Shown here: positions 41,628-51,134 of the stretch, piece after piece
Position numbering within the stretch: position 1 is the first letter of the stretch
Layout: the number at the start of each line of letters is the position of its first letter
Assembly (NCBI GenBank): GCA_015060695.1
Contig: SUYA01000015.1
Coordinates: 1-51,159 of the forward strand
DNA from: Mediterranea massiliensis
GTDB lineage: Bacteria; Bacteroidota; Bacteroidia; Bacteroidales; Bacteroidaceae
Direction: 5' to 3'
Length of the DNA stretch: 51,159 bases
The notes under the pieces: model-generated
Database searches by the model: none
Seen by the model: only the letters and a program-made list of their open reading frames with translations
What the model was told of the DNA's origin: nothing
Translations under genes and position numbers: made by a program

Positions 41628-43189
41628 ACGAAATAGAAAGAAGAAGAACTTTTGCTATTATTGCGCATCCGGATGCCGGTAAGACTTCGCTCACCGAAAA
41701 ACTATTATTGTTTGGTGGGCAAATACAAGTGGCCGGTGCTGTAAAAAGCAATAAGATAAAGAAAACGGCTACGTCCGACTGGATGGATATAGAAAAGCAG
41801 CGCGGTATCTCAGTAACAACTTCAGTGATGGAGTTTGATTATCGCGATTATAAGATTAATATTCTTGATACTCCAGGTCACCAAGACTTTGCCGAAGATA
41901 CTTACCGAACGCTGACTGCCGTAGATAGTGTAATCATTGTGGTGGATGGTGCGAAAGGTGTGGAAACGCAAACACGCAAACTTATGGAGGTATGTCGTAT
42001 GCGCAATACGCCTGTTATCATCTTTGTAAACAAAATGGACCGTGAGGCGAAAGATCCTTTCGACTTGCTTGACGAATTGGAGGAAGAATTGAAAATTCAT
42101 GTGCGCCCATTAACGTGGCCCATCGAAAGCGGTGTGCGATTCAAGGGGGTGTATAATATCTATGAACAGAACTTGAATTTATTTCAACCTTCGAAACAAG
42201 TAGTTACAGAAAAGGTGGAGGTAGATATCAACTCTGAAGAATTGGATAATCAAATTGGTAACCAATTAGCCGATAAACTGCGCAACGAGCTTGAATTGAT
42301 AGAGGGAGTTTATCCTGAATTTGAAGTGGATGACTATTTGAAAGGTGACTTAGCACCTGTGTTCTTTGGTTCAGCTCTCAATAATTTTGGTGTGGAAGAG
42401 TTGCTTAATACCTTTGTTGAGATTGCTCCCAGCCCTCGATCGGTAAAGGCCGAAGAGCGTGATGTAACGCCCAATGAACCTAAGTTTACTGGCTTTATTT
42501 TTAAGATTACAGCAAATATAGACCCGAATCATCGTTCGTGTGTTGCTTTTTGCAAAATTTGTTCGGGTAAGTTTGTGCGTAATGCGCCTTATTACCATGT
42601 ACGTCATGGTAAAACGCTTCGTTTCTCCAGCCCAACACAATTCATGGCGCAGCGAAAGACAACTGTGGATGAGGCATGGGCAGGAGATATTATAGGTCTT
42701 CCAGATAACGGTACCTTCAAGATTGGTGATACACTGACTGAAGGCGAGAAACTTCACTTCCGCGGTTTGCCAAGTTTTTCGCCCGAAATGTTCAAGTATA
42801 TTGAGAATGCCGATCCGATGAAGCAGAAACAGTTGGCTAAGGGTATCGATCAATTGATGGATGAGGGCGTGGCTCAGTTATTTGTTAATCAGTTTAATGG
42901 TCGTAAAATTATAGGAACAGTCGGACAGTTGCAATTTGAAGTTATTCAATATCGTTTGGAAAACGAATATAGTGCTAAGTGTCGTTGGGAACCTTTGAGT
43001 TTATATAAGGCTTGTTGGATTGAGAGCGATGATTTGGCTGAATTAGAAGCATTTAAAAAACGCAAATTCCAATATATGGCTAAAGACCGTGAGGGACGTG
43101 ATGTATTTTTGGCTGATAGTGGTTATGTTCTTCAAATGGCACAAGTGGATTTCAAACACATTAAATTTCATTTTACAAGTGAATTTTAG
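41624..43189 (+). CDS. prfC: Peptide chain release factor 3
   Basis: 521 residues from the ATG at 41624 ([26 protein letters not shown]), the usual family start. An upstream in-frame start within rfbD (41579) is rejected. A GTPase that recycles RF1 and RF2 after termination. Seen: G1 AHPDAGKT, G2/G3 [22 protein letters not shown] and [19 protein letters not shown]4 FVNKMDRE, and the RF3 C-terminal region ([21 protein letters not shown]). The gene matters here because amber read-through in the left-end element is decided by termination efficiency, but no direct link is visible. Ends before a strong terminator. Confidence 0.95.
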   Translation: MNEIERRRTFAIIAHPDAGKTSLTEKLLLFGGQIQVAGAVKSNKIKKTATSDWMDIEKQRGISVTTSVMEFDYRDYKINILDTPGHQDFAEDTYRTLTAVDSVIIVVDGAKGVETQTRKLMEVCRMRNTPVIIFVNKMDREAKDPFDLLDELEEELKIHVRPLTWPIESGVRFKGVYNIYEQNLNLFQPSKQVVTEKVEVDINSEELDNQIGNQLADKLRNELELIEGVYPEFEVDDYLKGDLAPVFFGSALNNFGVEELLNTFVEIAPSPRSVKAEERDVTPNEPKFTGFIFKITANIDPNHRSCVAFCKICSGKFVRNAPYYHVRHGKTLRFSSPTQFMAQRKTTVDEAWAGDIIGLPDNGTFKIGDTLTEGEKLHFRGLPSFSPEMFKYIENADPMKQKQLAKGIDQLMDEGVAQLFVNQFNGRKIIGTVGQLQFEVIQYRLENEYSAKCRWEPLSLYKACWIESDDLAELEAFKKRKFQYMAKDREGRDVFLADSGYVLQMAQVDFKHIKFHFTSEF

Positions 43190-43532
43190 TTGATTTTATA
43201 ATTTTATTTTAATAGTCGCGACATTCAATCTTTTAAAGTTGGATGTCGCGATTGTTTTTTTTAGCACTTTCTTCGAATAATTGATAAAACGTAGTTGTTA
43301 TGAGTGTTTTACTACTTTATTTATTGTTAAATAATTAGGAATTATTTATGTCTATATTATTAAATAATGAAGTTTATAAGTTTAAAGCAGATTATCTTTC
43401 TGTGTTCGGTCACAGTTTTTTTTATCTGTTTAATGTTTTTTATTATATATGAGTATAGCTTTTTAAGTGATTATTTGTAATTTCGGGCGATTTTTTTGTT
43501 TTAAAAAGAAATAACTAACAAAGTTTTCGAAT
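43190..43532. other. 343-bp gap: prfC terminator and upstream region of the decarboxylase operon
   Basis: The left part is the terminator at 43216-43260. The rest is very AT-rich with no frame worth calling. TAATTTCGG at 43478-43486 is a one-mismatch -7 element about 47 bases before the gamma-subunit start, but without a good -33. I see nothing else. Confidence 0.5.
43216..43260 (+). terminator. Terminator of prfC
   Basis: TCGCGACATTCAA (43216-43228) pairs with TTGGATGTCGCGA (43239-43251) with one G-T wobble, followed by a T-run from 43254. Confidence 0.85.
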
Positions 43533-43790
43533 ATGGATAGTTTAAATTTAGCATTGTTATTGATGGTGGTGGGTATGATGACTGTTTTTATTATCTTACT
43601 CATTGTGATAGGATTAGGTAAGTCACTGATTCTGTTTGTCAACAAATTTATTCCAGAAGAAGAGGTACTGGTAAAGAAATCTTCCACTCAACCGGTTCCT
43701 ATACCGGCTCATGTGTTGGCTGCAATTACAGCTGCTGTACAAGTAGTTACTCATGGAAAAGGCAAAGTGGCCAAGGTAGAGAAAATATAG
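43533..43790 (+). CDS. oadG: OadG-type small membrane subunit
   Basis: 85 residues with one membrane segment near the N-terminus (LALLLMVVGMMTVFIILLIVIGLGKSLI), the whole-family feature of OadG. The rest is a short cytoplasmic tail with Pro and Val. The gamma subunit anchors and assembles sodium-pumping oxaloacetate or methylmalonyl-CoA decarboxylase with alpha and beta. First of three genes, 35 bases before the alpha gene. Confidence 0.85.
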   Translation: MDSLNLALLLMVVGMMTVFIILLIVIGLGKSLILFVNKFIPEEEVLVKKSSTQPVPIPAHVLAAITAAVQVVTHGKGKVAKVEKI

Positions 43791-43825
43791 AAGAAATTAC
43801 ATACTAAACAAATTATCAGAAAAGG

Positions 43826-45658
43826 ATGAAAAGAGAAGTAAAGTTCAGTTTGGTGTTCCGCGATATGTGGCAAAGTGCAGGAAAATATGTACCTCGCGTG
43901 GACCAATTGGTAAAAGTAGCTCCGGCAATTATCGAAATGGGATGTTTTGCTCGCGTTGAGACTAATGGTGGGGGCTTTGAACAGGTAAATCTATTGTTTG
44001 GTGAGAATCCTAATAATGCGGTGCGTCAATGGACAAAACCATTTCATGAAGCAGGCATTCAAACACATATGTTAGATCGTGCATTAAATGGGTTACGGAT
44101 GAGTCCTGTGCCGGCCGATGTACGTAAACTTTTTTATAAGGTAAAGAAAGCGCAAGGAACAGATATTACACGTACCTTCTGTGGCTTGAATGATGTGCGT
44201 AATATTATTCCCTCTATTACTTATGCCAAAGAGGCAGGTATGATTTCGCAATGTGCCCTCAGCATTACTCATTCTCCTATCCATACTGTTGAGTACTACG
44301 TGAACATGGCGAAAGAATTAATAGAAGCTGGTGCTGATGAAATCTGTATCAAGGATATGGCAGGTATCGGTCGCCCAGTTTCGTTGGGAAAGATTGTAGC
44401 CGGTATTAAGAAGATTAAGGATATTCCTATACAATATCATAGTCACGCCGGTCCCGGCTTTAACATGGCAAGCATCCTGGAGGTATGTGAAGCTGGTTGC
44501 GACTATGTGGACGTAGGTATGGAGCCGCTGTCATGGGGTACAGGTCATGCCGACTTACTAAGCGTGCAAGCCATGTTGAAGGATGCAGGTTTCCAAGTGC
44601 CAGAAATCAATATGGAGGCATACATGAAGGTGCGTGCATTGGTGCAAGAGTTTATGGATGACTTCCTTGGCTTGTATATCAGTCCTAAGAATCGCTTGAT
44701 GAACTCATTACTCATTGGACCAGGATTGCCTGGTGGCATGATGGGATCGTTGATGGCCGATTTGGAAAGCAATTTGGAAAGTATTAATAAGTATAAGGCA
44801 AAACGAAACTTGCCGTTCATGACACAAGACCAATTGCTTATAAAACTATTCAACGAAGTAGCTTATGTTTGGCCGCGAGTAGGATATCCCCCCTTGGTAA
44901 CACCGTTCAGTCAATATGTAAAGAACCTTGCTATGATGAATGTGATGGCTTTGGAAAAGGGAAAAGAACGTTGGGGTATGATTGCAGACGATATATGGGA
45001 TATGATATTAGGTAAGGCAGGTCGTCTTCCTGGTGAATTAGCACCTGAAATCATCGAAAAGGCTGAACGCGAAGGACGTAAGTTCTTTACAGGTAATCCG
45101 CAAGACAACTATCCTGATGCATTGGATAAGTATCGTAAATTGATGAAAGAAAACAAGTGGGATACAGGTCAAGATGATGAAGAATTATTCGAGTATGCTA
45201 TGCATCCTGCTCAATACGAGGCTTATAAGAGTGGTAAGGCTAAAGAAGACTTCTTGGCTGATGTAGAAAAACGTCGTAAAGAGCAGCATCAAACGGGTGT
45301 GACCGAGGATGCTAAACCTAAGACACTGACAGTACAAGTAGATGGGCAATCCTATCGAGTAACGGTGGCTTATGGTGATGCTGAATTGCCTGCTACAACT
45401 ACCGACAATGCATCTGCTACGGGTGAAGGCAAGGAGGTGGTTGCACCGCTCGAAGGCAAGTTCTTCTTGACGAAGAATACGCAAGAAACAGCTTTGAAGG
45501 TTGGTGATAAGGTAAGTGAAGGCGATCTGTTGTGTTACATCGAAGCCATGAAGACTTACAATGCTATCCGTGCCGAGTTTGGCGGAACAATTACTTCGAT
45601 TGCGCTCAATCCCGGAGATTCAGTTTCAGAAGATGATGTATTAATGACAATTGCATAA
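43826..45658 (+). CDS. oadA: Biotin-dependent decarboxylase alpha subunit (OadA-type)
   Basis: 610 residues. The carboxyltransferase domain starts KREVKFSLVFRDMWQS; LVFRDMWQS stands where other members have LRDxxQS. The metal-binding region includes KDMAG (YCIKDMAGI-like CIKDMAGIG) and QYHSHAGPGFNMA. The C-terminal 80 residues are a biotinyl domain with EAMKTY; Lys576 carries biotin. Between them is a Thr/Ala-rich linker (LPATTTDNASATGEG). It transfers CO2 from a keto-acid or acyl-CoA to biotin for the beta subunit to release while pumping Na+. The substrate could be oxaloacetate or a CoA ester; the sequence does not decide. The TAA stop overlaps the beta start. Confidence 0.9.
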   Translation: MKREVKFSLVFRDMWQSAGKYVPRVDQLVKVAPAIIEMGCFARVETNGGGFEQVNLLFGENPNNAVRQWTKPFHEAGIQTHMLDRALNGLRMSPVPADVRKLFYKVKKAQGTDITRTFCGLNDVRNIIPSITYAKEAGMISQCALSITHSPIHTVEYYVNMAKELIEAGADEICIKDMAGIGRPVSLGKIVAGIKKIKDIPIQYHSHAGPGFNMASILEVCEAGCDYVDVGMEPLSWGTGHADLLSVQAMLKDAGFQVPEINMEAYMKVRALVQEFMDDFLGLYISPKNRLMNSLLIGPGLPGGMMGSLMADLESNLESINKYKAKRNLPFMTQDQLLIKLFNEVAYVWPRVGYPPLVTPFSQYVKNLAMMNVMALEKGKERWGMIADDIWDMILGKAGRLPGELAPEIIEKAEREGRKFFTGNPQDNYPDALDKYRKLMKENKWDTGQDDEELFEYAMHPAQYEAYKSGKAKEDFLADVEKRRKEQHQTGVTEDAKPKTLTVQVDGQSYRVTVAYGDAELPATTTDNASATGEGKEVVAPLEGKFFLTKNTQETALKVGDKVSEGDLLCYIEAMKTYNAIRAEFGGTITSIALNPGDSVSEDDVLMTIA

Positions 45659-46896
45659 TGGAAGATATATTAAGTAAACTATACGATATGACGGCATTCA
45701 GCAATATTGCTGCTCAACCGTCATTCCTTATCATGTATGCCCTGGCATTTGTATTACTTTATTTGGGTATAAAGAAACATTACGAACCATTGCTACTCAT
45801 CCCTATTGCTTTTGGTGTACTTATAGCCAACTTTCCCGGTGGAGAGATGGGCGTTATCCAAGCCGATTCTAATGGTATGGTAGAGGTGCATGGAGTGATG
45901 AAGAATATATGGGAAATGTCATTACCCGAAATTGCTCATGAATTGGGATTAATGAATTTTCTTTATTACATGCTCATTAAAACGGGCTTGTTGCCTCCCA
46001 TTATCTTTATGGGTGTAGGAGCATTGACCGACTTTGGTCCTATGCTTCGCAACTTGCGTCTCTCTATTTTCGGTGCAGCAGCTCAATTTGGTATTTTTAC
46101 CGTTTTGCTTATTGCTGTAGGTTCTGGTTTCTTTACTCTGAAAGAGGCTGCATCATTAGGTATTATCGGTGGTGCCGATGGTCCTACGGCTATCTTTACT
46201 ACCATTAAGTTGGCTCCTCATTTGCTTGGCCCTATTGCCATTGCTGCCTACTCCTACATGGCGTTGGTACCGGTTATTATCCCCTTGGTGGTTAAACTTT
46301 GCTGCTCGAAGAAGGAGTTGATGATTAACATGAAGGAGCAAGAAAAGCTTTATCCTTCGAAGACAGAAATTAAGAATCTGCGTGTGTTGAAGATTATTTT
46401 CCCCATAGCCGTAACTACCGTTGTAGCATTGTTTGTTCCTTCGGCTGTACCTTTGGTGGGAATGCTGATGTTTGGTAATTTAATAAAAGAAGTAGGTGCT
46501 GATACCAGTCGTTTGTTCGATGCTGCAAGCAATAGCATTATGAATGCAGCTACCATTTTCTTAGGTCTTTGTGTCGGTGCTACCATGACTGCCGATGCAT
46601 TCCTTAACTGGATGACCATTGGTATCGTTGTGGGTGGTTTCTTCGCATTTGGTTTGTCTATCGCAAGTGGTATCTTCCTGGTGAAGTTGTTCAACCTCTT
46701 TACAAAGAAGAAAATCAATCCGCTTATAGGTGCTACAGGACTTAGTGCCGTACCTATGGCAAGCCGCGTATGTAACGACATTGCTACAAAGTATGATCCA
46801 AAGAATCATGTGCTCAATTATTGCATGTCGAGCAACATATCGGGTGTGATTGGTTCGGCTGTTGCTGCTGGTGTGCTAATTTCATTCTTAGGTTGA
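45658..46896 (+). CDS. oadB: Sodium-pumping decarboxylase beta subunit (OadB-type)
   Basis: 412 residues, integral membrane protein with about nine segments. Seen: LIMYALAFVLLYLGIKKHYEPLLLIP, LLPPIIFMGVGALTDFGPML, SLGIIGGADGPTAIFTTIKLAPHLLGPIAIAAYSYM with the key Asp in GGADGP, and ATGLSAVPMASRV near the end. It decarboxylates carboxybiotin and exports sodium. The ATG overlaps the alpha stop, so the stoichiometry is coupled. Followed by a gap and the aquaporin gene. Confidence 0.94.
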   Translation: MEDILSKLYDMTAFSNIAAQPSFLIMYALAFVLLYLGIKKHYEPLLLIPIAFGVLIANFPGGEMGVIQADSNGMVEVHGVMKNIWEMSLPEIAHELGLMNFLYYMLIKTGLLPPIIFMGVGALTDFGPMLRNLRLSIFGAAAQFGIFTVLLIAVGSGFFTLKEAASLGIIGGADGPTAIFTTIKLAPHLLGPIAIAAYSYMALVPVIIPLVVKLCCSKKELMINMKEQEKLYPSKTEIKNLRVLKIIFPIAVTTVVALFVPSAVPLVGMLMFGNLIKEVGADTSRLFDAASNSIMNAATIFLGLCVGATMTADAFLNWMTIGIVVGGFFAFGLSIASGIFLVKLFNLFTKKKINPLIGATGLSAVPMASRVCNDIATKYDPKNHVLNYCMSSNISGVIGSAVAAGVLISFLG

Positions 46897-46940
46897 TGAA
46901 GGCCGTAAACAGATGTATAAAGAGTTTTTGCTTCTATTAA

Positions 46941-46971
46941 TTTGCAAATTCAACTTAATTTTATACATTTG
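46941..46971 (+). promoter_or_regulatory. Promoter of the aquaporin gene
   Basis: TTTG (46941-46944), exactly 19 bases, then TACATTTG (46964-46971), a textbook match for this group. The ATG is at 47005. Confidence 0.75.
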
Positions 46972-47004
46972 TCGGTATATTTATTAATTTAAATCAAAGC
47001 GATT

Positions 47005-47694
47005 ATGAAAAAGTATTTGGCAGAAATGGTGGGAACAATGGTTCTCGTACTGATGGGTTGCGGCACAGCCGTAAGTTTAGGATGTACTTCCAACGAACCG
47101 ATGTTGGCTGCTACGGTAGTTGGCACAGCGTTGGCTTTTGGTTTGTCGGTAGTGGCTATGGCCTATACCATTGGCGGTATTAGTGGTTGCCACATTAATC
47201 CGGCCATTACATTGGGATGTCTTCTTGCTGGTCGCATCAATGGTAAGGATGCAGCTATGTACATGTTGTTCCAAGTAATAGGTGCTATTATTGGCGCTGC
47301 CGTTCTTTTCCTTTGCACAACTACCAGTGGTGATGTAGTTGCAGGTACAGGTGCTAATGCGTGTCAACCCGGTGTTTCACTGATGGGTGGTTTAGTTGCC
47401 GAAATCGTATTTACAGCCATCTTTGTTTTGGTTGTATTAGGTACTACAGACAGTAAGGTAGGTGCCGGAAACTTTGCCGGTTTGGCTATTGGTTTGTCAT
47501 TGGTTTTGGTTCACTTGGTATGTATTCGTTATACCGGTACTTCAGTAAACCCAGCTCGTAGTATTGGTCCGGCTTTGTTCCAAGGTGGTGAGGCATTGAC
47601 TCAACTTTGGCTCTTTATTGTTGGTCCGTTTATTGGTGCTGCTATAGCTGCTGGTATTTGGAAGGTAATAGCTCCTTGTAAGTGTGAGAAATAA
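47005..47694 (+). CDS. aqpZ: Aquaporin / MIP family channel
   Basis: 229 residues, six membrane segments and two half-helices with NPA motifs, HINPAITLG in the first half and SVNPARSIGPA in the second. This fits an AqpZ-type water channel rather than the larger glycerol facilitator (no extra Asp after the second NPA). It starts KKYLAEMVGTMVLVLMGCGTAV, the usual opening. Monocistronic with its own promoter (46941-46971) and terminator (47718-47747). Confidence 0.93.
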   Translation: MKKYLAEMVGTMVLVLMGCGTAVSLGCTSNEPMLAATVVGTALAFGLSVVAMAYTIGGISGCHINPAITLGCLLAGRINGKDAAMYMLFQVIGAIIGAAVLFLCTTTSGDVVAGTGANACQPGVSLMGGLVAEIVFTAIFVLVVLGTTDSKVGAGNFAGLAIGLSLVLVHLVCIRYTGTSVNPARSIGPALFQGGEALTQLWLFIVGPFIGAAIAAGIWKVIAPCKCEK

Positions 47695-47717
47695 AGAATA
47701 TTCTATTGAATACAATT

Positions 47718-47747
47718 AAAAGGCTATCCTAATTGGGATAGCCTTTT
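47718..47747. terminator. Bidirectional terminator between aqpZ and pflA
   Basis: AAAAGGCTATCC (47718-47729) pairs with GGATAGCCTTTT (47736-47747), loop TAATTG; T- and A-runs on each side serve both strands. The right edge touches the pflA stop codon. Confidence 0.9.
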
Positions 47748-48472
47748 TAGTTTACAATAACGGTATTGAAATACTTTTTCAATAAAGATTCGGCCTTTTC
47801 TAATTGTTTGGGTGTGTTTTCTTTTACCTCAGACAATTGGTATTCCCATCCCATAGCTTCATATTTATGTACTCCTAATCGGTGATAGGGTAGAATCTCT
47901 ATGCGTTCAATGTTAGTATAGGATTTGAAGTGTTCTCCTAAAGCTCGGATATCTTCTTCATAATCGCTGTATCCGGGTACTAAAACATAGCGTAGCCAAA
48001 AGGGACGATTCTGCTCTTTTAGCCAAGCAGCGGTGCGTAGTGTTTGTGCGTTGCTTCGTCCGGTCAGTATCTGATGCCGATTGGGGTTGAATTGCTTGAC
48101 ATCCAGCAATACCAAGTCGGTCAGTAGCAATAATTCTTCTACATGCTTGTTCCATACTCCACCGTTACTATCCAGGCAGATGTGTATTTGATGTGCTTTT
48201 AGTTCTTTGAATAGAGGTATCAGAGCTTCTGCTTGCAAGGTTGGTTCTCCACCAGAGAAGGTAATGCCTCCACGTTTACCAAAAAAAGGTTTTTGGCTGA
48301 CAGCCATTTCGATGATTTCTTCCGGAGGAGTGGCTTTACCTCCTTTTATTTCAATGGTGTCGGGGTTGGCACAATAGAGGCAACGAAAGGGACAACCTTG
48401 TAGGAAAACGACGAGCCGGAGTCCCGGCCCGTCGAATGTTCCCATACTTTCGTAAGAGTGTACGTTTATCAT
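47747..48472 (-). CDS. pflA: Pyruvate formate-lyase activating enzyme
   Basis: 241 residues. A radical SAM enzyme that installs the glycyl radical on PFL. The cluster motif CxxxCxxC is at Cys27, Cys31 and Cys34 (GCPFRCLYC). GGITFSGGEPTLQ follows as the SAM-binding stretch, then the DSNGGVWN and VLLDVKQFNP blocks. The N-terminus ESMGTFDGPGLRLVVFLQG is typical. Cytoplasmic. 10 bases after pflB in the same direction, so one operon. Confidence 0.95.
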   Translation of the reverse strand: MINVHSYESMGTFDGPGLRLVVFLQGCPFRCLYCANPDTIEIKGGKATPPEEIIEMAVSQKPFFGKRGGITFSGGEPTLQAEALIPLFKELKAHQIHICLDSNGGVWNKHVEELLLLTDLVLLDVKQFNPNRHQILTGRSNAQTLRTAAWLKEQNRPFWLRYVLVPGYSDYEEDIRALGEHFKSYTNIERIEILPYHRLGVHKYEAMGWEYQLSEVKENTPKQLEKAESLLKKYFNTVIVN

Positions 48473-48482
48473 ATTATTTTAT

Positions 48483-50711
48483 TTACATTCTTTCATGGAA
48501 GCTACGGCTAATAACTTCTAACTGGTGTTCGCGGCTAAGTTTTACAAAGTTTACGGCATAGCCCGATACACGAATGGTCAGTTGCGGATACTTTTCGGGA
48601 TGCTCCATGGCATCTTCCAACATTTCGCGATTCAGTACGTTTACGTTTAGGTGGTGGGCACCTTTAGTAAAGTATCCGTCCATCATGGTCACTAAGTTTT
48701 CCACACGTTCTTCGGGTGTAGGGCCTAATGACTTGGGAACGATGGAGAAGGTGTTAGAGATGCCGTCTTGTGAGTCGCGGTAGCGTAGTTTTGCTACCGA
48801 GCTGAGTGAAGCGATGGCACCGTTCTTGTCGCGTCCGTGCATGGGGTTTGCGCCGGGGGCGAAGGCAACACCTTTGGCACGTCCGTCGGGAGTAGCACCT
48901 GTTTTCTTTCCGTACATCACGTTTGAAGTAATGGTCAGCAGTGACAGGGTGGGACGTGCATTCTTGTAAACAGGTAGTTTTTTTAACTCTTCGCTGAAGT
49001 AATATACCAAGTCAACTCCTAATTGGTCAACACGGTCGTCATTGTTACCGAAGCAGGGGAATTCGCCTTGAATGTCGAACGATTCGGTTAGGCCGATTTC
49101 GTTGCGCTTAGCAGTTACTTTTGCATAACGTATAGCCGACAGAGAGTCGAGGGCAATAGAAAGTCCGGCTACACCGTAAGCCAAGTTGATGCGTGGGTCG
49201 GTATCAATGAAGGCCATCTGTGCCTTTTCATAATAATACTTATCGTGCATGTAGTGGATGATGTTCATGGCTTCGTTATAGACGCGAGCAATTTCGGTAA
49301 GCACCTTCTTGTAGTTGCTCATAACCTCTTCGAACTTCAGTTCATCGCTGGTTAGTACGGGGATACCTTTTACCATTACGGTACCGGTATTTTCGCATCG
49401 TCCACCGTTGATGGCTAGTAGTAATGCCTTGGCCAGGTTGGCGCGGGCACCGAAGAATTGTATTTGTTTGCCAATGGCTTGGTATGATACGCAGCAGGCA
49501 ATGCCATAGTCGTCGCAATTGCGCACTTCGCGCATCAGGTTATCGTTTTCATATTGTACTGAGCTGGTGTCCACCGATACTTTGGCGCAGAATTCTTTGA
49601 AACCTTCGGGCAATTCGGGGCTCCAAAGCACGGTCATATTAGGTTCGGGTGAAGGACCCAGGTTGTACAATGTTTGCAAGAAGCGGAACGAAGTCTTGGT
49701 TACCTTTACACGTCCGTCGTTGAATCGTCCACCGATGGCTTCGGTTACCCAAGTGGGATCGCCGGCAAATATGTCGTTGTACGATTGCATGCGCAGGTGG
49801 CGTACCATGCGTAGCTTGATAACGAATTGGTCAATCAATTCTTGTGCAAATGTTTCGTCTATGTTGCCGTGTGACAAGTCGTATTCAATGTAGATATCGA
49901 GGAAGGTTGATACATTACCCAGCGACATGGCTGCACCGTCTTGTTCTTTTACGGCGGCCAAGTATGCCATGTAAACCCATTGTACAGCCTCTTGTGCCGA
50001 GGTGGCCGGACGACTTAAATCCAATCCGTAATATTCACCCATCACCTTGATTTCTTTCAAGGCTTTGATTTGTTCTGATACCTCTTCGCGCAGTCGGATA
50101 CGGGCTTCGGTCATGGGGCCTGTCAAGTTGTGCAGGTCTTCTTGCTTAGCTTCTATCAGTCGGTCGATGCCGTACAAAGCCAAACGACGATAGTCACCGA
50201 TGATGCGACCACGGGCATAATTGTCGGGCAATCCGGTGAGGAATCCCAATGAGCGGAATGAACGAATCTCTTCTGTATAGGCATCAAATACACCGTCGTT
50301 GTGTGTTTTGCGATAGTGTGTAAAGATGTCTTTCACCTTTTCATCTACCTCCACACCGTTTTCACGACATGCTTTGGCTACTACGTTAATGCCTCCGAAG
50401 GGCTTGATGGCACGTTTCAGCAATTTGTCTGTCTGAAGTCCTACAATCAGTTCGTTCTCCTTATCTATATAGCCGGCTTTATGCGAAGTAATGGTAGATA
50501 CTGTTACATTGTCCAAATCGCGTACACCGTTGTTGGCACGTTCCTCTTCGATAGCCTCCAGACATAGATTCCAAATGCGCAGAGTGCGTTCTGTTGGGCC
50601 TTGCAAGAACGAGGCGTCCCCGGTGTAGGGGGCAATGTTTTTACTAACGAAATCGCTTACATTGATTTCTTTACTCCAAATTCCATCGATAAAGTGCTTG
50701 TTCAATTCCAT
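48483..50711 (-). CDS. pflB: Formate C-acetyltransferase (pyruvate formate-lyase)
   Basis: 742 residues, standard size. It converts pyruvate and CoA to acetyl-CoA and formate anaerobically. Seen: adjacent active-site cysteines in [13 protein letters not shown], and the glycyl radical Gly717 in [12 protein letters not shown], 25 residues from the end. The N-terminus [16 protein letters not shown] is also canonical. The operon pflB-pflA has a -7 element TAAATTTGC at 50760-50768 on the minus strand. Oxygen-sensitive, in line with an anaerobic host. Confidence 0.97.
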   Translation of the reverse strand: MELNKHFIDGIWSKEINVSDFVSKNIAPYTGDASFLQGPTERTLRIWNLCLEAIEEERANNGVRDLDNVTVSTITSHKAGYIDKENELIVGLQTDKLLKRAIKPFGGINVVAKACRENGVEVDEKVKDIFTHYRKTHNDGVFDAYTEEIRSFRSLGFLTGLPDNYARGRIIGDYRRLALYGIDRLIEAKQEDLHNLTGPMTEARIRLREEVSEQIKALKEIKVMGEYYGLDLSRPATSAQEAVQWVYMAYLAAVKEQDGAAMSLGNVSTFLDIYIEYDLSHGNIDETFAQELIDQFVIKLRMVRHLRMQSYNDIFAGDPTWVTEAIGGRFNDGRVKVTKTSFRFLQTLYNLGPSPEPNMTVLWSPELPEGFKEFCAKVSVDTSSVQYENDNLMREVRNCDDYGIACCVSYQAIGKQIQFFGARANLAKALLLAINGGRCENTGTVMVKGIPVLTSDELKFEEVMSNYKKVLTEIARVYNEAMNIIHYMHDKYYYEKAQMAFIDTDPRINLAYGVAGLSIALDSLSAIRYAKVTAKRNEIGLTESFDIQGEFPCFGNNDDRVDQLGVDLVYYFSEELKKLPVYKNARPTLSLLTITSNVMYGKKTGATPDGRAKGVAFAPGANPMHGRDKNGAIASLSSVAKLRYRDSQDGISNTFSIVPKSLGPTPEERVENLVTMMDGYFTKGAHHLNVNVLNREMLEDAMEHPEKYPQLTIRVSGYAVNFVKLSREHQLEVISRSFHERM

Positions 50712-50759
50712 AAATGTTTTTTGAATAAGAGGTTAATATACTATGTCCTTCTTAGGCGT

Positions 50760-50768
50760 GCAAATTTA
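50760..50768 (-). promoter_or_regulatory. -7 element of the pfl operon
   Basis: TAAATTTGC on the minus strand, a perfect -7 match, about 49 bases before the pflB ATG at 50711. No clear -33 element. Confidence 0.5.
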
Positions 50769-50893
50769 CGAAAAAAAATCGTATCTATATACATAATAGG
50801 TAAGAAAATATGTTGTTCAGCATATATTTAACAAAGGCAGAGATTACTTTATTTTATTTCTAAAGGGAAAATATATTTTTTAGGAAAGAAAAA

Positions 50894-50924
50894 TTGTAGA
50901 TTCAAAAAAGAGTAGTATCTTTGC
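50894..50924 (+). promoter_or_regulatory. Promoter of tRNA-Ser
   Basis: TTG (50894-50896), 19 bases, then TATCTTTGC (50916-50924), an ideal match, 47 bases before the tRNA. Confidence 0.75.
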
Positions 50925-50970
50925 ACCGCTTTTAGAGAAAAGCACTTCTTTAATAAGAGGAAGTATTTTA

Positions 50971-51055
50971 GGAGAGGTGGCAGAGTGGTCGATTGCGGCG
51001 GTCTTGAAAACCGTTGTACCGAGAGGTACCCGGGGTTCGAATCCCTGTCTCTCCG
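50971..51055 (+). tRNA. tRNA-Ser, anticodon UGA
   Basis: 85-base cloverleaf: acceptor GGAGAGG pairs with TCTCTCC (one G-T), D arm GCAGAGTGGTCGATTGC, anticodon arm CGGTCTTGAAAACCG with TGA in the loop (reads UCA), long variable arm TACCGAGAGGTA as expected for serine, and T arm with GGTTCGAATCC. The 3' CCA is not encoded. The anticodon is not CUA, so this is not an amber suppressor. Confidence 0.95.
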
Positions 51056-51089
51056 CAATAAACGCTGAAAATCAGCAAATTATAAAACA

Positions 51090-51134
51090 AACACCCAATT
51101 TTACACCCAAGAATGTAAAGTTGGGTGTTTTTAT
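51090..51134 (+). terminator. Hairpin after tRNA-Ser
   Basis: 51090-51105 pairs with 51114-51129 over 16 bases (one T-G), followed by TTTATTTTATTT. The stem is built from ACACCCAA and its inverse. Confidence 0.75.
51091..51128. repeat. Three ACACCCAA octamers after tRNA-Ser
   Basis: ACACCCAA at 51091-51098 and 51103-51110 (direct), and TTGGGTGT at 51121-51128 (inverted). Short direct plus inverted repeats just past a tRNA 3' end resemble recombinase arm sites of tRNA-integrating elements, but the inverted copy also simply makes the terminator stem. Confidence 0.5.

Noticed and set aside
50971..51055. tRNA-Ser as the source of amber read-through
   Set aside because: Its anticodon is TGA, which reads serine UCA codons, not UAG.
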